Below, one piece after another: positions 20,794 through 35,526 of a DNA stretch of 64,000 nucleotides. The notes beneath the pieces are model-generated. The model ran no database searches and was not told the DNA's origin. It saw only the letters and a program-made list of their open reading frames with translations. The stretch comes from Lentinula raphanica. Taxonomy: Eukaryota; Basidiomycota; Agaricomycetes; Agaricales; Omphalotaceae. The position numbers and the translations under genes were made by a program. Every line of letters begins with the position of its first letter. Position 1 is the stretch's first letter. Location of the stretch: assembly GCA_027919835.1 (NCBI GenBank), contig JANVFP010000012.1, positions 496,001-560,000 of the forward strand, in the 5' to 3' direction.

Positions 20794-22574
20794 CTACACG
20801 TCGACATGAATCCGTTCAATGACTGGTATTATCCTATCCCATTCTTCCATTGCCTACATGCCATGTGTCAGTTAGATACTAATGGGGGAGGTATTCAGAC
20901 TATACCGTCTTATAGAACTCGATTTGACCGTCAGCTAGATTCCCGAGCATTTCCTTCATCTCCGCTTCCTTAGCACGCTGGAATACATGCTGCTCCCGTA
21001 AAGTCTCGTCGCTGAACGCGTCAGACGTTTCCTGGGCCGTAGTCACCGCTTCTTGTAGCTGTTTGTGAAGGTAAAGAGATCAGCATTGCATTATATTGAA
21101 AACATCAGCGGCGTACCTCCTTGATCTTCGCATCCAATTTTTTCTTCTTCTCGACTCTCGACCTGTCGTCATCTGCACCACGAATGGACTCCATTCGATC
21201 TTTGAGGTATGCCCCCAATCCGAGCCCGGAGCTTCCAGCATGTCCGCTGATGATAGCTGTGAGTCTATCCCGCTCAGCAGTGACGCCGGAAAGATAGTCA
21301 GACAGTTCCTCGAAATCGAGTTGTTTTTGATCACGGAGCTTGAGAACGGCACGGTTGGCGTGAGAGTAGGTAAGAAGGGAATGCAATTGGAGAAGGAAAG
21401 GGTCCGTAGTGGTTTGTGTGGTATGTCTCAATAGCGCAGAGAACTCCAGAAGTGTATTTGAGAAATGATTCAAGGGATCCGTAATACCTGATTCCAGGAA
21501 TCCTAGACCTTGCACGGCTACAGCCAAGTCATGGTAATCTGCAGTCAGGTCTTCACCGGATTCCGGATTACCGTCTTTGTTCAGCGTTCAGACGACCAGG
21601 TGTACTAAGAGGGACGAGAGAGAGGAAAGGGCAGGAATGCTCACCTGTTGTTCTGTTACGAACACGGGTCCAAAGACGTTCGGAGAGAACGAGACCATCT
21701 TCAAACTTATCAACACGTTCGCGCATGTCTAAGAAACGTTCGTCGGGCTTGCGAACACGAGAAAACGCATTGAGCAGGGTATCTGTTATGTTGTCAACGA
21801 TACCGGGAGAGGGTTCTGGGCCTGGTGGGTGAGCGAGGTGTTGGTGCATATGGACGTTCTATTTGTATTTAGACCATGTCAAAGGAATACGAAGGAGCAT
21901 ACCCATTCCGAGGACTCGAAAAATGCACGGACGAGTGTTGATCGTTGGAGAGTTGGATGACGAGCAAGGCGTTGCAAGAATCGGTGAAGACTTGATACTG
22001 TCAGAAGAGTCTGGTTGACGGAAAAGGGACCACGAACTCACTCGAGTCGTCTCCGCTCCATGAATTCGGGACTGAATCGGTCACCAGTTATGTATTCTAC
22101 AGGAACATTATTAGGACCCAAGGATATTCGATGTCCATCCTTTCCTACCTAGTCTGTGCTTTCCAGGAAGAGGAGGCACTACGCAGGCAGGAAAATCTTT
22201 GACCAGATGTTCACGCAGAAAGACAAAGTCTTGAAATCTCCGTCTTGCAGATGGATTTGGTGTAGAGAACATTGGCAAATTAGTCTAATAATTCAATGTT
22301 AGCCACAGAGAGCAAGATGAGTTGAACAGTCGCGCGCCTTCGCTGATACCAAGTAAGATACATATGCATCCTTTGTCTCCGCAAGCTCCTTCTGAGGGTC
22401 GGTGACCGCAGTGATGAGATGGCCTTCCCACTTAGGATCGTGGGGTCCGCCTTCGTTGCTGTCGATGCTTTGTCTATATCCTAAGCCAGACGGCGACGTG
22501 TGCTCTGGATAGACAGGAGCTGTTGGTGACTCCCAAGTCACTGAGTCAAAGACATCTTCATCATCGTTGAGCAT
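20794..22574 (-). CDS. SNX4: Sorting nexin SNX4/ATG24-like
   Basis: The N terminus is MLNDDEDVFDSVTWE. A PX domain begins WEGHLITAVTDPQKEL and continues with the phosphoinositide-binding segment ARRRFQDFVFLREHLVKDFP then VVPPLPGKHRLEYITGDRFS. The C-terminal half is a coiled BAR region (KLRDQKQLDFEELSDYLSGV, KKKKLDAKIKEV, then LREQHVFQRAKEAEMKEML) ending MEEWDRIIPVIERIHVDV. SNX4/Atg24 binds PI3P on endosomes and works in SNARE recycling and selective autophagy. About eight exons. The first intron appears to use GC rather than GT at its donor (AAG|GCGCGC), directly before TNLPMFSTPN. Confidence 0.88.
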
Positions 22575-22682
22575 GGTAGTAGATAGTAGAAGTAGTGAAT
22601 TGACGAGTCCTGATCGTCCGATTGCTCATCACACGGTCTGCGCGCCAAACACGTCACAATCTACTTTTCTCTCCCTAATGCC

Positions 22683-25153
22683 ATGGCCTCTTTCAATCTT
22701 TTTATCTTCGTCCTCTCAATACTTTCTCCGTCTTTTGCATATGAAGTTCCCGTCGTAGACGCAGGTACCTTCACGATCGTGACCGTCAAGCTCGTACTCA
22801 ATCCCATTCAGAATACTCGCGTCAAATATGTAGTGGAATGTGGGCAAATGAACAGACGTTCATCAACGGTATTCATAATCTTCAGTGCCGCTCGAAACAA
22901 ACTACTCATACTACGCACAAGTCAGCTTCGATGCCACATCACAAGGTCAACTCGCTATGGTCGTATACGAATGGGCAGATGCGCCATACCTTGGCAAAGT
23001 TACTTCGGTAACCGACGAACTCTTGCCTGTGAGTATCATTACAGCGTTATTCCTTCGCTACGCCATGATTCAGAATCTTACCTCTCAGCCGCAGAAAACT
23101 TATGTCTGCACATCATCTGCTGTCACCAAAGGCTTCTGTACTCCATCAGATCTCGGTCGTTTCATCCTCGACCTGCCTTCCGGAAAAAACGTTAACGACA
23201 CGAGTTTCTGGTCTGCCAGAGTTGCACTCCCAGCAAATCAATCCTCGTCATCCTCAGGAAGGGATCCAATCATCTCGACTGGTTCTGGCTCACTCTGGGA
23301 TCCACAAGGCAACAACTCCCTACCTTCCGCAGAATCTGATGAAGGGCCAACCGCGTGGCGTCGAAATCATATAGAGGCGGTAGCTCTCAGAGACTCGATC
23401 AATCCCAGTCCAACAGGTATTTATACTTATACCGATCCGATACAGTACTTAGTACGGAAGACGGGCTACTACTGCGTCGGTAAATCTTTTCGTTCTCCTA
23501 ATGATTCTCCATTGATTATTTCTCATCTCCCAGCTATCGTTCCTGTGACTGTTCAAAGCAACATGGAAGATCTCCATCCTCATTATGACGGTCTTGTTTT
23601 CTTCCGAAACAAATTCGATGGAAAGCTTCCTGCTACGGATTACCCAAAAGTCAATGTGCGTGTGTTTGTGGTCCATAGTGAACTTTTGCCAATAGTATGC
23701 AGTTCTATTTCGTGATGTTCATCGTGTACGCTATTATCGCGGCATATTGGGGCTGGCTGTGCTACAGACACTTGCAGGATCTTCTTCCACTCCAGGTATG
23801 GTCGCTTTGTCACCTCCTGGTTTTCACCTTTGATACTGTTGACAGTATTATCTGTCTGGTCTCGTCGGATTGCTTGTCATTGAGATGGTGGCGAATTGGG
23901 GTACAATCTCATTCGCAATATCTGTCTTAGAGTGCAGTTAATCATGCCTCATCCCTTTCTAGGCTATCACCGTTATGTCAACGCTCACGGGAGGGGCACT
24001 GCGTCCACTGCGTTTCTAATTGTTGGTATGTATTCTTTCTCTCCTTTGACTATGGTCTTTGATTGAGGTTGATTTCATGTAGTTGCTATCCTCGATGCTG
24101 GACGAAACTCTATGTCATTTTTTATGCTCCTGGTGGTTTCTTTGGGGCTCAGCGTCGTAAAAGAATCCCTCGGAAGTATGATGCTCAAATGTCAAGCTCT
24201 TGCCGTAGCACATTTTATCTTCGGCAGTACGCAGTCCTCTGCTGACCCACATGATTGTCGTACTGACTTTTCCTTGAGTTCTATATGCTGTCGGAATTGT
24301 TGAACTCGAATTGGAGTCTACATCTGCTCTCGTTTTATTATTATTTGTTATCCCTCTCGCATTCACACTCAGCGGTTTCCTTCTGTGGATTTTGTACTCG
24401 CTCAATGGTGAGCTACATTGGAATTGTGTTATGTTTTCATGTCTGATGAACACCATGATAGCCACCATCGCACAGCTGCGAGCACGGAAACAACGATACA
24501 AGCTATCGATGTTCGAAAAGCTCTATCACATTCTGATATTTACTGTTATTGTAATCGCAATCTTCTTTGTGGTATCATCCTTCTCATTCTCTGGACGGGG
24601 TGCTGAAGGTGAACTCGTCTGTTGCTGTCAATGGTCCTAACTGAGATGATTGCCCTGTCCTCATAGACTACGCAGCCAAATCATGGAAAGTTCAGTGGTG
24701 GCTACTAGATGGATGGCTTGCACTTCTCTACCTGGTGTCTTTCTCCGCTATTGCATATCTCTGGCGTCCATCAGAGAACAACAGAAGATATGTGATTTCA
24801 CTTTCTTTGACTTTCTTCGTACTCATTCAGCTTGCTTTCCGATATCTACATTAGCTATGTCAGATGAACTTGCCCAGGACGAGGCAGATGCAGAAGATTA
24901 TGATCTTGAGTACCTCGAACGTGGTCGAGGAGGAAGGGATGATGATGAAGCAACTCTTCGTGGGGATGAGCATGGACACCCTGTTGGTGAAGACAGTGTG
25001 GTGTTCGAGATCGGAGATGAGGAGGAAGACATGACGCCTATAACGGCGAAATCATCTGCTCCAACACGACACCGCCCGGGAGCTGAGAGGCCATCAGGGG
25101 AACATGCGGAAGAGGAACGGAGAGGGTTGATGAGTGAAAATGGTGGACATTAG
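22683..25153 (+). CDS. PTM1-like seven-transmembrane (GOST family) protein
   Basis: The start at 22683 gives a signal peptide (MASFNLFIFVLSILSPSFAY). Many short exons follow. A lumenal domain of about 300 residues (YSYYAQVSFDATSQGQLAMV, NVNDTSFWSARVALPANQSS) precedes membrane segments such as FVMFIVYAIIAAYWGWLCYR, FFMLLVVSLGLSVVK, LVLLLFVIPLAFTLSGFLLW and HILIFTVIVIAIFFVV. The C tail WRPSENNRRYAMSDELAQDE followed by an acidic region is characteristic of fungal PTM1-type Lung_7-TM_R proteins, which act in Golgi or endosomal trafficking. Exon junctions were checked only in part. Confidence 0.82.
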
Positions 25154-25320
25154 TCACTCTTCGGTTGGGAGTTCAGAAAATGTGTGATAATGTGTATGCC
25201 GTGTTGCCCCTGTTGCTACATAGAAGCTACTCGATACTATCTTCATCTGACAAAAAGCCAGAAGGCCAGAAAGCATTCATATTACATAGAGAATCGAAAT
25301 ACACATCATAGTGACACTGA

Positions 25321-28300
25321 TCAATCTCGTATACGCCCAGAAGACACCGTATACAGTCGGGCAGCGATATTCATACTTTGTAATTCCTGTTGTTGATTGT
25401 GAGAAACAAGTTATCTTCTCAAAGAAAAAAATTGTTACCTGAAATAGTAGCTTTGCCGCATAAGGAATGTACAGTTGCGAGACAGCTGTCTTATTCTTGC
25501 ACGCTCGGCACTATGAAAAGGACGTTAGAGTTCGAGCTGGTCTTATTGAGGAATATTTACCTCGAAGCTTTGCTTCTTCAGATTTGCAATCGCAGTTAAT
25601 CCACAGCTACATATGTGCGTTAGTCTTTGATAGGGAAGTCGATGAGAGAACGTACATTTCACAGACATGGACTCGGTAAGCATCGCTGGCTTCGAATAGA
25701 CGTTCCTTCAAGAAGCCAGCGATACCATGCGAAATCATACAGTCACGTTCCATTTCCCCGAAACGTAGACCACCGTCTCTACTACGACCTTCAACTGGTT
25801 GCCTGGTGAGAATCTGTACAGGACCTCTGGCGCGGGAGTGTATCTTGTCATCCACCATGTGTTTGAGCCTTTGATAATATGTAGGACCTAGATACACCTG
25901 CGCCTGCAGTTTTCTGCCCGTGTGTCCATGGAACATCACTTCCAAGCCCCGAGATTGGTAACCCTTTTGCCTGAGGAACATCGACACTGATTCAACAGTC
26001 AGATCAGTGAAAGGAGTGGCGTCGCCTTCGTTCCCAATGAGAGTCGCAACCTTTGAGAGCAGACATTCGACCAAGTGACCGATGGTCATACGAGAGGGAA
26101 TGGCGTGAGGATTGATGATGATGTCCGGCACAATGCCCTCAGCTGTGAAAGGCATATCTTCCTGTCGATAAGTGATACCAATCGTACCCTTCTGTCCATG
26201 ACGAGAAGCAAACTTATCTCCGATCTGAGGGATACGGGTAGAGCGGACACGTATTTTGACAAACTTCTGTCCCTCAGAATTTGTGGTGATCAATACCTGA
26301 TCAACAATGCCACTTTCGGTACTTTTGAGCGGGGTTGATACGTCACGTCGAGTGTGCGTACGTGTCCGTTGTCCGAGCTCTTCACTATCAGGAGGTATCG
26401 GAGCAGTCTTCCCAATGATTATGTCTTCTCCATTGACACCAGTGCCAGGTGCAATCAAACCGTCGTCTTCCAGTTTTTCGTATGTGCCGTGTTTCATTCG
26501 TAGTGTGTTGTCCCGGGTAGGTTTTTCGAATTCCTCCAGTTGTTGTACACCACTTTTCTTCTCCAAATCCATATAACTCCGATAGTATATACTACGGAAC
26601 AGACCACGATCGATAGAGCTCTGGTTCATGATGACAGAATCTTCCTGGTTGTAACCGCTGTAACACAGAATGGCGACGATAGCGTTCTGCCCAGCTGGTA
26701 GTTCTCTAAACTTGAGGTACTCCATTGACCGGGTTGTCGCGAGAGGTTTCTGAGGATAATAGAGGATATTTGCCATAGTGTCCATTCGGATGAGGAAGTT
26801 CGTCAGATATATGCCCATAGCTTGTTTGCCCATAGCTGATTGATAAGTGTTACGAGGAGACTTTGTGAAGTAGATTCAGTTACAGTAGTGAGGAGCAGAT
26901 TAGGCACATACCTGATTGTGATCGGGGAAAGGAATAATGCTAGCACATATACCAAGAATCATACTTGGGTGGATTTCGCAATGAGTCCACGTGTGCGCAC
27001 TGATACCAGCCTTCAATCGAGCAGCGGGGTCGAATTCACCATCATTCTCATGAGGATCTATGCCTTGTTGTTGTAGTCGAGAATTCTCCAAATCCTCCGG
27101 CGTCATCGATATCATTACAGTTTCTTCTTCCTCTGCATCCAGGAGTTCGACAATACCATTTTTCACAAGATGCTCCCATTTGAACTCTGAGCCTTCATCG
27201 TTCTGACCGTTCAACAGCCATTTCACGTGTTTTTTCTGCAAGACCAATTGCTGATTTTCGACGATGAAGAGGGGACGGCAAACACGTCCGGCGTCGGTAT
27301 AAAGGCGGAGTTCCCTCTCTCGGATATCCCGCACAACGGAGACCTCCGGACTGATATCGTCTTTTCGTCGTAATTTCCTGATCGTCTTGACCAAATTCGC
27401 AGGCTCACGATGTACGCCCATCCAAACACCGTTCACGAACACTTTGGTCATCGAAGGGGTAGAAGAGTGAGCGTTTTCCTCAAGAGACTCCAGACCCCAC
27501 TCCTCGAGAAATTCAATGACGGGCGCAGAATATGAGCCAACAGATATACAAGACATCAGGGCTAAGTTTTTCACCAAACCGCAAGCCTGGCCTTCAGGAG
27601 TTTCGGCGGGACAGACCATACCCCAATGGGTATTATGAAGCTGACGAGGTTTCGCGATTTTCCCTTCTCGTCCGAGGGGCGTATTGCAGCGACGCAAGTG
27701 GGACAAGGTCGAAGCATAGGTATAGCGATTCAGCACTTGAGATACGCCTGCCTTCGACGACATTGATTTCTTTTGGTCACCCCAATTGCCCGTGGCAAGG
27801 GAGTACTTCAGACCATTGGTGATGGTTTGATGTTTGACGGCCAACGCAAGGTTGAACTCTTTATGAGTTTCGACACACTAGAAGCAGTATGAGACGAGGT
27901 TATTTATATATCAACTCGGCTCACCTTTTGCATGTAACGATAAACGTCCTTGGTGAGTTTGCGGAAAAGCATTCGGAAAAGATTTGCCAGAAGAGGACCC
28001 GCTAAATCTAATCTCTTCTTTCCGAAATGATCACGATCATCTAACTCTCGTCGTTCCAGTGCGGCTAAAAGGAGTCGATGGATCATATATCCAAAGAAAA
28101 ATGCTTTTTTGGATTCAGAGCCCTCTGCCATGGAGACGTGTGGCAACATTTCCTTCTGGAGGATCTCCTGCGCGTAGCGGATACGTTTTTCTCTTGAAAG
28201 ACCGGTGGTGGTACCACGGTTCCCAATGAAGTCCAAAGCAACTTCACGATCCTGAATGACAAAGCCTTCATCGATACAAGGCTTCAGCATTTCGAGCATT

Positions 28301-29411
28301 TGCGCATCCTGCATGTCGTAGCAGATATGCTCAAGAATATCTCGATCAGAGATAACGCCGAGCCCACGGAAAACGACCCAAATCGGAATGTCGACCTTGA
28401 TGTAAGGGATGGTCGCTTTCATAACGTTACCCATCTATCGAAAGTACGGTAAGTCACAATAGATAGACTCTGTAGCAGTGGCACATACCGAGCGCTCCTG
28501 ACCTCGATGAAACATCTTCACTTGAAATTGACTGATCGTTTTTCCTCCCTTCTCAACAGCACTCCGAATTTCGGCCAAGAAGTTGATTGGTGATGGTTGT
28601 GCTTTGGCAAAAACATAGACGTGGTTTGTAGCCATGCGTTCTTGCGCGATGAGCACCTTCTCCGAACCATTGATAATGAAATAACCTCCTGAGTCGTACG
28701 GACACTCGTTCAAATCGTATAGGTCTTGATCCGCAAGCCCACGAAGGATACAGAAGGTAGAACGTAGCATGATAGGAACCTATGCGGCGATGAAATTATT
28801 TATGTTCAAGATGTACAAAATAAACGCACCTTTCCAATCCATACTTTCGTCGAATTGTCTGGACCATCATCATTTTCCGTCTCCCAAGCCATTTCACCGG
28901 GTGCACCGTCTGGATCTTCACGCCCCACCATAATCTTCTTCCTCATTTCGATATACAGGGGAGCGGAGTACGTCAAGTTCCGTAGACGGGCTTCTTGCGG
29001 AAAGACAGGTACGACGGAGCCATCAGCTTCGGTGACAGTAGGTCGTGAAAGGTAGATTTGTCCAAATTTGATCTCGTATCTTCGTGTCATATCTCCTTCA
29101 CGCCCCGAATGTTGGTCCTGCTGGTCCAGAATCAGTTCCGCGTTTTCATCGACTAGTTCCTGCATCGTATTCTGCACGAATTCATCAAACGAGTCCAGCT
29201 GTTGCCTGACTAAACCCTTTTGCTCGAAAAAGCTTGAAATGACCGTCCAGCAATCCTCCTGTGTGATCTCACTATATTGATCATCCTCCTCCTCGTCCAT
29301 ACCGAAGTTTGGATCGTCGAAGGCATAAGGGTCTTGCGTTCCGTCAATTTCTCAAGAAAAGTTTGTTTTAGCACTTTACACGCAAAAGGTTTGGTAGATA
29401 CCTTGACTCAT
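25321..29411 (-). CDS. RPB2: RNA polymerase II second-largest subunit
   Basis: The first coding exon is only 10 nt (ATG AGT CAA G), joined to [20 protein letters not shown]. Recognisable blocks follow in order: [20 protein letters not shown], the fork and hybrid-binding region ([20 protein letters not shown]), [57 protein letters not shown] and a C-terminal zinc ribbon ([15 protein letters not shown], then CRACKN). It ends [17 protein letters not shown]2 forms the catalytic cleft of Pol II with RPB1. It is single-copy and a common fungal phylogenetic marker; here it lies about 28 kb from the HD locus. Confidence 0.96.
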
Positions 29412-29551
29412 GGTCTAAGGCGCGACTTAACAAGCGGGTCTCTGGAGTCAAGCACAACCTCAGATTGTGTAGGCTTCGAGATCTATACGGGGCGAAGGCT
29501 GAGGTCGTGGTGAAGAACAACAATGTTCGGTGTCCGAAGCGCCGCGGTTAC

Positions 29552-30948
29552 TCAGCGAAGGTTCGCACACGTGATCATAGTGGCTGTGCAAAATTTCTTG
29601 AGGGGAGACTCAGACTCGCTCGATCCACGATTGTCCTTTCGACTGTGTACAGTGTTGATACTACATAACGTTGTCGAGCTACCTCCATGCATCATGCGCT
29701 TGTGTGCTGCTGTCCATCGACTCTATCAAAATATCCATCTTCCGCGTTGCACTAGCCTCATATCCACCCTAAGCCAAACGATTCAAGTTCGAGTTTCGGC
29801 AGTTCAAAGAAAATCAACCTATACGCACCCCGAACAGGACCGTATGATTCAGATAATGAAACAACTCATACAAATGACCTCGCAGCTCGTATTGAGATTC
29901 CGGCTTCGCCTTAGGCAGGTGTTTGTGATATTCGGCGAAGAACGAACGCGGGAAGCCGCCGAAAATTCGAGCAATAGCTAGACTACATGTTCCGGGTTGA
30001 TTAGTAGAGGTAAGTTTGACTACATCTACGGGTATGCTCACTCTGCTTCATTATGCCCAAAGAATGCTGACGGATCGAAGATAACAGGTTCTTTTGTCGT
30101 ACTATCAACTCCAACATTTCCACTCTATCATGCAACAGTGACGAGAGTCAGTAATGACAGTCGAATAGCGAAAGTCATAGTATACCCAGAGGTCTCCATG
30201 AAGGAGTACGGGGCGAATCTGGAGCGGACCTACAAGGATATGATACTCATTCAAATCGTAGCTCGGGAAGGTTATACGTACCCAGAAGCCAGGGAATCAC
30301 TCTCAATGAAGAACAGACGATTTGGTCAGACGGTTGCTTGTAAGCTGAACTTTGAACCAAGACGTACTTGTTCCTAATAGACTCCCCTTTTGCACACAGT
30401 TCTTGGTACCTCCCCGTCTTCCTCAGTTTCATGAGGAGATCACCTATCATCTCACTATAGCACTCTTCCCAACTATCGTACCAACCGTTTTTCATCCTCG
30501 TTGCCCCACAATAAGTTGGCACGTCGAACCCGAAACCATCTTGGCTTTCATATGTGTGCAGTTCTGTTGACAACCTCTTCGCCAATTTGATTGCGCCAGT
30601 GTCGGTCAATCGGGACATGTCTTTATATTCTGAGATGAAGAAAGGCCTGCCGTCCTCGAAAACCCCACTCGCGAATACTTTTGGAGCCAAGCCCGGTGCA
30701 CCTGCGTTGATCGCTTTCAAAGAATCTGCCTCTCCAGTATACTGCTCTGCCTCCTGCGCGGAACCCAACTTCACAAAATATGACTTGCTGGATGATCTGA
30801 TCCTACCTTCCAGCCTTCCGCTGAATTCAGCTCCGGGTTCGACTTTGGAAAGCTCGTTCAAGATCTTAGAAGGCAGTGACATACTATGGATGGAATGAAA
30901 GACTGGTTTGTCTCTTACATCATCGACGGGACTACTGACCGGGAACAT
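29552..30948 (-). CDS. Fructosamine/ketosamine-3-kinase
   Basis: The likely start is ATG at 30882 (MSLPSKILNELSKVEPGAEF); an in-frame ATG lies at 30948. The family pattern is clear: SYFVKLGSAQEAEQYTGEAD, LAPKVFASGVFEDGRPFFIS, YCGATRMKNGWYDSWEECYS, then the kinase catalytic block RPVLLHGDLW|SGN and VIFDPSAFFGHNEADLA. A 20-nt exon (30282-30301, VIPWLLG) is needed to join the two halves. The C terminus after FHYLNHTVLFG is less certain; one reading stops at 29552. These enzymes phosphorylate protein-bound ketosamines so that glycation is reversed. Confidence 0.85.
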
Positions 30949-31052
30949 GTTAAATTTAGTAATCTGGCAAACACAGTGGGAACTTTCAAAATTCGAGTCA
31001 GTTCAACCACACTTATCACGCTGCTCTTGCAACTCATCCTTCCTCTACTACC

Positions 31053-32652
<1,600 letters not shown>

Positions 32653-33023
32653 TCTTTAGATGATAGATATGATAGGACCATACTATGAATGTTTAGAACT
32701 CTACTAGTGACACCATAAGTACCGACTTCTTTGTCGATCGGATATGCCATTCTCAGTAAAACTCATGTCTCAACTCGTTGTTACCGAAGTTAGGCAGATA
32801 ACTATTCACACGTCTGCTAAAAAAGTTGATCAAAATGGCGTGTACATAGTCACCATTAAATTGACCAGCAGTGGCAAAGGCTGAGCGCACAATCACACGG
32901 CAGGCTCGAAGAGGTTTTCGGTGACGAATTCCATATCATGTGATCGTGTTATCCTTCCGCCCGTTGCCTGCCGTCGCCGACTTGATACTCCCAGGCTTCA
33001 TAACTAAAAGCGGAACGTTTTCA

Positions 33024-34638
33024 ATGCCTCAAAGCATTGAACTACCTCGCATACGGACGTCCTTTTCAAATCAAGCCCTGTTCCTCACAGAAGATCGTCT
33101 CTCTCCAGTATCTCGCGACATCAGTGGCTTATTCGCTCAGACCGACAACTATGACCAGTCAGAACTCGAGAAAATACATCCTCCTTGGAAACGGGACCTC
33201 TATGCTCTCTTGGAACAACCAAATTCTTCCGTTGGCGCTTTTCTCGTTCATTTTCTCATGACCTTCTTCATCCTTCTCTCTGCCGTGGTAACTGTATTGG
33301 AGACCGTGCCCGCTTTCCACTCAATCAATCCACAAATATGGTTCGGAATAGAAACTACCTTGGTAGCGCTATTCACAGTGGAATATCTGGCTCGATGTAC
33401 AGCCTGGAGTTCTTCGTGGTCAGGCTTGCTGAAATGGATGATATGTGCGTGACCATGCAATCCCAAGCGAATTCATAGCTCAAGCTTTCTTCAGCGTTTT
33501 ACGGCGTGATAGATTTGCTCTCGGTGTTGCCGTACTATATAGAGGTTATCATGCAACAAGATACAGTCAGGAAAAACTCTTATGACGCTCAAAACACACC
33601 TATTAACTTCCATCTCTAGGCTGTATTCTTTCGCTTTTCCATTCTGAGAATGTTTAGATTAGTCCGGGTATTCCGACCTTTTAGATACAATCATACAATT
33701 CTTTTGTGAGTACCTTGACTTCTATGACTTTTCCAGATTCTGATCCTTGCCAGAACTATCGAAGTCATGTATCTATCAGTGCGAAGATCGCGACATGCAC
33801 TACTGGCAATATCGTTCTTTGTTATCATGATTTTGACAATATTCAGTACTCTTCTGTGCGTCAACGCATGCCCTGGTCTGGCTATACTTATGCCTATATC
33901 TTCATGTCATGGACTAGATATTTTGCTGAACGTGGAACTTGGGACACCACGTTAGAAACGTTCATCAATTCAGATGGAGATCCCACCCAATTTGCAGTAC
34001 GCTTTTTGCACGACGTTCATAAACATGATCACTAATCTTTTTTCAAGTCAATTCCTGCTGCAGCATGGTAAGCATACTTTCTTGGCAAGATGATGTTCAC
34101 ATTGACCTTATTCATCTCAGGTTTGTGTTAGTCAGTAAGTCTCCATTACTAGGGTAGTGGCTTGCTATAAATCTATCATTGACAGCTATCACAACTGTGG
34201 GCTACGGGGAGATTACTCCACGCTCGTTCCTCGGACGGCTAGTCACCCTGCCTCTCCTGGTATTCGGTCTCCTCCTCATTGCGCTCCCGAGTTTCGTTCT
34301 CGGTCGGGAATTCAGTATTGTTTGGGAAAAGATGACAACTCAGGTGATGCTCACTCTCGGCGCCAGCCTTCCTGGATTTTCTCTCATTCTGACCTATCTC
34401 ACAGCAATCATATCAAAAAGACGACGACCATGACATAGACTCTCCTGTAGAACTTCGCAGTGCTCCCCCGGTCCGTCCAGATCGAGAAATATCAACACGG
34501 AAGCTCGCTCTCAATCAAGCAGAACTGAGCAGACAAATTTCGGAATTACGCACCACTGTCGAGGCTCAATCGGAGATGATACAACAACTTCTTGACCTCC
34601 TGGAAGCAAGGTCAAAGGGGAAGCAGCGGGCAACGTGA
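33024..34638 (+). CDS. Voltage-gated potassium channel-like protein
   Basis: The start MPQSIELPRIRTSF is followed by a cytoplasmic segment and six membrane helices. S1 (FLVHFLMTFFILLSAVVTVL), S2/S3 (FGIETTLVALFTVEYLARCT, then YGVIDLLSVLPYYIEVI), S4 with regularly spaced arginines (FSILRMFRLVRVFRPFRY), S5 (LLAISFFVIMILTIF), and the pore loop FVLVTITTVGYGEITP with the TVGYG potassium filter. S6 is LPLLVFGLLLIALPSFVLGR. The C tail (LALNQAELSRQISEL) looks like a coiled coil. About nine exons. Single-subunit Kv channels are sparsely distributed in fungi. Confidence 0.88.
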
Positions 34639-35526
34639 TAATACCTATCATCTGCGACTTATGAAGGCTTAGTCTAAATCGTAATGCCCATCTTCGAAAG
34701 CATTTGTATGAAATTCCACGGTTCGTAGCCATCTTCCTCCCTGAAAACTTCTAATTCCATGTGTCATAGTGCAGAATAACTTATGATTCTAAACCTACTA
34801 TGTATGACTTCCTATCGCCCTATCGAGGGCATTATATTTCTTCCGCCGCCCCGGTTATTGGCCACGGTTTGACCCGTCAATGATATCCTGCAATAGATCC
34901 CACCAGATCCCACCCTGTCTATCGTGCAGGCTCTTACCAGCGCAGATTACGCTGATGACCAAAAAACACAGTCTTCTTGAATACTATGTACCATGGATAC
35001 GAAATGTTGAAGTGGACGCCAAACAGTCAGTTGGAACGCAAGACAGATGTCAGATAGTGAGTTTTTCAACAAACGAGATACCTTTCAGCGAACTCCAGAA
35101 TGATGTTTTGTTGCTTTGTGTGCATAAGTACATACATATGTGAATCGTGAGTGTCCTCGAGAAGTTCGAAGCAAGTTCTAAACATACTGACAGCACGATT
35201 GATAAACATCTGGATGATATAAACAGCTTTGACCTCTCAAAGGAATAGACGACACACGTTCACGGTCCAAATGTCACATTCATGGTCATTCAGTATTGGC
35301 GTCTCGCTGCTCGCTGTTTGAACTCGCGTATGAAAGACCGTTTCACGATATAAATCTCATCCGTACGACCCGCTATCTTTTCTATTGTCTCATGAATTTT
35401 TGTCATCCATCCGAATTCACGGTCATTGCCGGCGCATAGTACAAAAAAGAAATTTCAAGCACGATCGGACATTTCTTTTGTAAAGAGTTCCCCGTTTTCT
35501 TCCTGCTCTTTCTCCCTTCTATCACT
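34639..35526. other. Intergenic, no gene seen
   Basis: Short frames only. A duplicated AGATCCCACC occurs near 34898-34915. No motif or RNA gene recognised. Confidence 0.4.
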
